Origin: Chloroflexota bacterium | Lineage (GTDB): Bacteria > Chloroflexota > Anaerolineae > Aggregatilineales > UBA2796 | Reading direction: 5' to 3' | DNA length: 64,000 nucleotides | NCBI GenBank assembly: GCA_021325095.1 | Contig: JAJPHV010000051.1 | Location: 1 to 64,000, forward strand | Shown here: positions 61,302-64,000 of the stretch, piece by piece | Layout of the letters: every line of letters starts with the position of its first letter | Numbering within the stretch: the stretch's first letter is position 1 | Made by a program: the position numbers and the translations under genes | The notes under the pieces: model-generated | What the model was told of the DNA's origin: nothing | The model's input: only the letters and a program-made list of their open reading frames with translations | The model's database searches: none

Positions 61302-62342
61302 CTAGCGCGTAACCGTCACTTTGGTCAGGCCGCGTGGCGTATCCAGTTCGTGGCCTTTGGCGGTGGCGGTTGCCATCGCCAGCAGTTGGCCGGGGATGAC
61401 TGCCACAATGGGCGACAACCACTCCGGCACACTGGGCAATTGTAGTGGCAGATGCGCGTGGGAGAGCGCTTCCTGTTCCGTCGAGATGATGGTCAGGTCG
61501 GCCCCCTGTTCGGTCAATTCCTCGATGAGCGCGCGCATGTCGGGATAGGTCGCTCCGCCCGGCGCCACCACGATCACCGGGAAGTTCTGCTCGACCATTG
61601 CCTTTGGCCCATGCCGGAAGTCGGCGCTGCTGTACGGTTCCGCTGTCACATAACTGAGTTCCTTCAGTTTGAGCGCGATTTCAAAGGCCGTCGCGTAGTT
61701 GTAGCCCCGGCCTACCGTCACGCAGCGCGTCATGAAACGGAACCGCTCGGCGCGCGTTTTGATCATGGGCGCGAGTTGCAGCACCTCGCTGACCATCCCC
61801 GGCAACTTTGCCAGATCGGCCCGCATACTGTCCAGGTCAGAGAGGTAGGCCGTCAGCAGCGCCATCGTCGTCAACTGCCCCGTGTAGGTCTTCGATGCAG
61901 CCAGGCTGCGCTCTTCGCCCGCGCCCAACGGAATGTGGTGGGCTGCGGCCTTCGCCATCAGCGAGTCGGGATCGTTGGTGATCGTGATGGTCAGCGCACC
62001 CTGTGCGGCTGCATCCGAAACGACCTGGGCCACGTCCACCGACTTGCCGGACTGCGACACGCCAATCACTACCGTGTCCTGGTAGCGCGGCGGGTGTCCA
62101 TATAAGGTGCTGATCGAGGGAGCGGCCAGCGCAACCGGCAGCCCCAGGTGAATGCCGAACAGGTACTGCGCGTAGCGAGCGGCGTTGTCGGACGATCCAC
62201 GCGCCGCAATGGTGATGTACTTGGGGTGGGCGGCACGGATCGCTTTGGCGACCTCGGCCACCACCGGGTTGTCGATCAGCCGCGCGATCACGTCCGGCTG
62301 CTGGCTGATTTCGTCTTCCAGAACGGATGAGGCGATCATCAT
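61302..62342 (-). CDS. SIS-domain sugar-phosphate isomerase/deaminase-like protein
   Basis: The protein (346 aa) consists of two SIS domains, as in the isomerase half of GlmS, and opens with EDEISQQPDVIARLI, a motif shared with that family. AARGSSDNAARYAQYL, GVSQSGKSVDV and GRGYNYATAFEIALKLKEL are phosphosugar-binding segments. The glutaminase domain of GlmS is missing, so it may be a glucosamine-6-phosphate deaminase (NagB-II type) or another isomerase. The substrate is unproven. Confidence 0.85.
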   Translation of the reverse strand: MMIASSVLEDEISQQPDVIARLIDNPVVAEVAKAIRAAHPKYITIAARGSSDNAARYAQYLFGIHLGLPVALAAPSISTLYGHPPRYQDTVVIGVSQSGKSVDVAQVVSDAAAQGALTITITNDPDSLMAKAAAHHIPLGAGEERSLAASKTYTGQLTTMALLTAYLSDLDSMRADLAKLPGMVSEVLQLAPMIKTRAERFRFMTRCVTVGRGYNYATAFEIALKLKELSYVTAEPYSSADFRHGPKAMVEQNFPVIVVAPGGATYPDMRALIEELTEQGADLTIISTEQEALSHAHLPLQLPSVPEWLSPIVAVIPGQLLAMATATAKGHELDTPRGLTKVTVTR

Positions 62343-62533
62343 TATCCTTGCTATGCTCCTGTCAGAGCCGCAGATGTGCTTCTACGTACTGCGTTCGAGT
62401 ATAAAACTTTCGACGGCCCCCGCAACAGCGCTTTGTCCTGATTAGACATGAGCAATGTCCCTGACAGGGACGTTGCGCAACGCGCTCGGTTGTGTTCTCA
62501 TTGCGCGAAGTGGACGAACGGGAAAGATACATC

Positions 62534-63004
62534 ATGAATCGGGGTCGAGGCGAAGGCTGGGTCATCCTTCAGATCGTGCTGCTGGCAGCAATGGTGGTTA
62601 TTCCGCCGCGCATTGGCGGCTTGCCGGCGTGGCCGGATGCCCTGTACGGGCTGAGTGTGGTGGCCGGCCTGATAATCGGGCTGATCGGACTGTTGTTCGT
62701 GGGCCTCAGCACATTGAACCTCGGCGCCAACCTGACCATTTTCCCCCGCCCCAAAGAGACCGGAACGCTGACGCAGCATGGGTTGTATGGGCTGGTGCGC
62801 CACCCCATCTACGCGGGTGTCCTGATGGGCGCGCTCGGCTGGTCGCTGCTGCGGGCCAGCCTGCCCGCCCTGGCGCTGACGGTGATCCTCGGCCTGTTCT
62901 TTGATCGCAAGGCGGCCCAGGAGGAAATCTGGCTGGCGGAGAAGTATCCCGATTACGCGGAGTACCGGCGGCGCGTGCGCAAGCTGATCCCCTGGCTGTA
63001 TTAG
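62534..63004 (+). CDS. Isoprenylcysteine methyltransferase-family membrane protein
   Basis: The protein (156 aa) has about four membrane helices and the C-terminal segment HGLYGLVRHPIYAGVLMGALGW, which marks the ICMT/PEMT-like family, with RKAAQEEIWLAEKYPDY as the following SAM-binding part. These proteins methylate lipids or prenylated substrates. Its start is ATG at 62534, with GGGAAAG upstream; a GTG 14 codons earlier is possible. Its substrate is unknown. Confidence 0.8.
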   Translation: MNRGRGEGWVILQIVLLAAMVVIPPRIGGLPAWPDALYGLSVVAGLIIGLIGLLFVGLSTLNLGANLTIFPRPKETGTLTQHGLYGLVRHPIYAGVLMGALGWSLLRASLPALALTVILGLFFDRKAAQEEIWLAEKYPDYAEYRRRVRKLIPWLY

Positions 63005-63021
63005 ACTCTTCGACGTCTTCC

Positions 63022-63063
63022 GGTTCCCCCTCTCCAGTTGGAGAGGGGGCAGGGGGTGAGGTC
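63022..63063. repeat. Intergenic palindromic repeat before the BMP gene end
   Basis: CCCCCTCTCC and GGAGAGGGGG form a hairpin with a short loop, followed by CAGGGGGTGAGGTCA. It lies between convergent genes and may stop transcription from both sides. Confidence 0.55.
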
Positions 63064-63081
63064 AACCGCCTCTAAATCGAG

Positions 63082-64000
63082 CTACTTGCCCGGAGTCGCT
63101 GCGGGGGTTGCCACGACTGAGTCGCTTGGCGCTTTTTCGTTGATCTCCACGCGGAACTTGCCCTTCAGCAGTTCATCCTGGCGCTTCAGCACCTTGTCGA
63201 TCACGTCTTTGGGCAGCTTCTGGTCTACGCCGTGGAAGGGAGCCAGCGACGAGCCGCCCTTCGCCATGCTCGAAAAGTCCTTCAGGTCTTGCGCCGTGTA
63301 CGACCCGGCAGCAATCTGCTTGAGCAGGTATTCAACCGTCGGCTCCATGTTCCACACCGGGCCGGTGATCACCCAGTCAGGAGCGAGGCTGTTCTGGTCG
63401 CTCATGTTGCCGAAGACCCACACTTTCTTCTCGGCGGCGGCTTCGATCACGCCGAAGCGCTCGGCGTATAGCACGTCTGCGCCCGCGTCGATCTGGGCCA
63501 GCGCTGCGTCTTTAGCGGTGGCCGGGTCAAAGAAGCTGTTGATGTATGTGACGCGGACGGTCACCTTCGGGTTGGCTTCGAGCGCCCCTTGCCGGAAGGC
63601 GTTGACCAGACGGTTGACTTCAGGAATCGGCATGGCAGCCACCACGCCCACCACGTTCGACTTGGTGATCGATCCAGCGATCAGACCGCACAGATAGGCT
63701 GGTTCGTGAATCCAGTTGTCGAACACGGACAGGTTCGGGTCCGACGGGCCAAGTTCCGAGCCGAAGGCGAAGGCGATGTCGGGGTAGTCTGCCGCAACGG
63801 CGCGGATCGCCTCCTCATTGCCGAAGCCGTCACCAATGATCAGCTTGGGGTGTTTCTTTTCAGCCACGTCGCGCAGCACCTTCTCCATGTCGCCGGAATA
63901 GCCAATGTTGTCGGTGTGCTCGTAAGTGATCTCCCCCTTTTTCTCGGCGGCCAAAAGTGCCTGGTGGATGACGTTGGGCCAGGGTTCTTCGAGCGGCGTG
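63082..64000 (-). CDS. BMP-family nucleoside/sugar-binding protein, partial
   Basis: This is the C-terminal portion (about 305 codons present) of a BMP/PnrA-type ABC binding protein, with KLIIGDGFGNEEAI, YPDIAFAFGSELG, YLCGLIAGSITKSN and QIDAGADVLYAERFGVIEAA. The frame stays open to the right edge (EPWPNVIHQALLAAEKKG), so the N-terminus and signal peptide lie outside the window. Such proteins bind purine nucleosides or related molecules. It ends in an Ala/Pro tail, VVATPAATPGK. Confidence 0.88.
   Translation of the reverse strand, partial: TPLEEPWPNVIHQALLAAEKKGEITYEHTDNIGYSGDMEKVLRDVAEKKHPKLIIGDGFGNEEAIRAVAADYPDIAFAFGSELGPSDPNLSVFDNWIHEPAYLCGLIAGSITKSNVVGVVAAMPIPEVNRLVNAFRQGALEANPKVTVRVTYINSFFDPATAKDAALAQIDAGADVLYAERFGVIEAAAEKKVWVFGNMSDQNSLAPDWVITGPVWNMEPTVEYLLKQIAAGSYTAQDLKDFSSMAKGGSSLAPFHGVDQKLPKDVIDKVLKRQDELLKGKFRVEINEKAPSDSVVATPAATPGK

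Overview
The window reads as a gene-dense, high-GC chromosomal segment of a bacterium of the phylum Chloroflexota, most likely class Anaerolineae. The reasons are a reduced division/cell-wall block (FtsL-like, FtsI, MraY, MurD), many proteins built as a cytoplasmic domain followed by one membrane helix and a Thr/Pro-rich tail, surface proteins with SH3 or CARDB domains, sugar and nucleoside ABC transporters, and GT39 membrane glycosyltransferases. This placement is inferred from gene content. I found no rRNA, tRNA, CRISPR array, transposase or prophage gene.

Layout. 0.3-9.6 kb: an acetyl-esterase gene convergent with the division/cell-wall operon, then a LivJ-like binding protein, a universal stress protein and a surface lipoprotein. 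9.7-13.1 kb: an iron permease overlapping a hydantoinase/oxoprolinase-like gene. 13.1-18.2 kb: a carbohydrate ABC operon without an ATPase gene but with an EthD-like protein and a ribokinase, behind a strong promoter and a LacI-type operator. 18.4-29.3 kb: a long leftward series (ATPase, TIR protein, HEAT-repeat protein, small protein, Ser/Thr kinase, tpiA, M50-like protease, GT2, sugar-phosphate transferase). 29.4-35.0 kb, rightward: a LysW-like zinc ribbon, a beta-propeller protein, a two-component system and a PDZ protein. 35.1-45.8 kb, leftward: surface-glycan genes (two GT39, an SDR, a GH, a GT4), then glpK, a glutaredoxin-like gene and an amidase. 45.9-60.5 kb, rightward: an M28 peptidase, a PIN-TRAM protein, cysS, rlmB, a methyltransferase, an EF-G paralogue, an esterase, a degenerate kinase with a TPR-like/SH3 membrane protein, a ComEA-like protein and a Uma2 nuclease. 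60.5-64 kb: a CoiA-like nuclease, a sugar-phosphate isomerase-like SIS protein, a methyltransferase-like membrane protein and a BMP-family binding protein cut by the right edge.

The most interesting part is 25.4-29.7 kb. A TIR protein that keeps the NADase glutamate position lies next to a STAND/ORC-like ATPase of the same membrane-anchored design. HEAT-repeat and kinase genes follow, and a LysW-like zinc ribbon with a long acidic tail is divergent from them. This could be a signalling or defence module, but function is not shown. Other oddities are an EF-G paralogue whose G4 motif is NKIN, a family of GC-rich intergenic palindromes beside at least five genes, and a 16S-complementary Shine-Dalgarno sequence with no start codon in the leader of the sugar operon.
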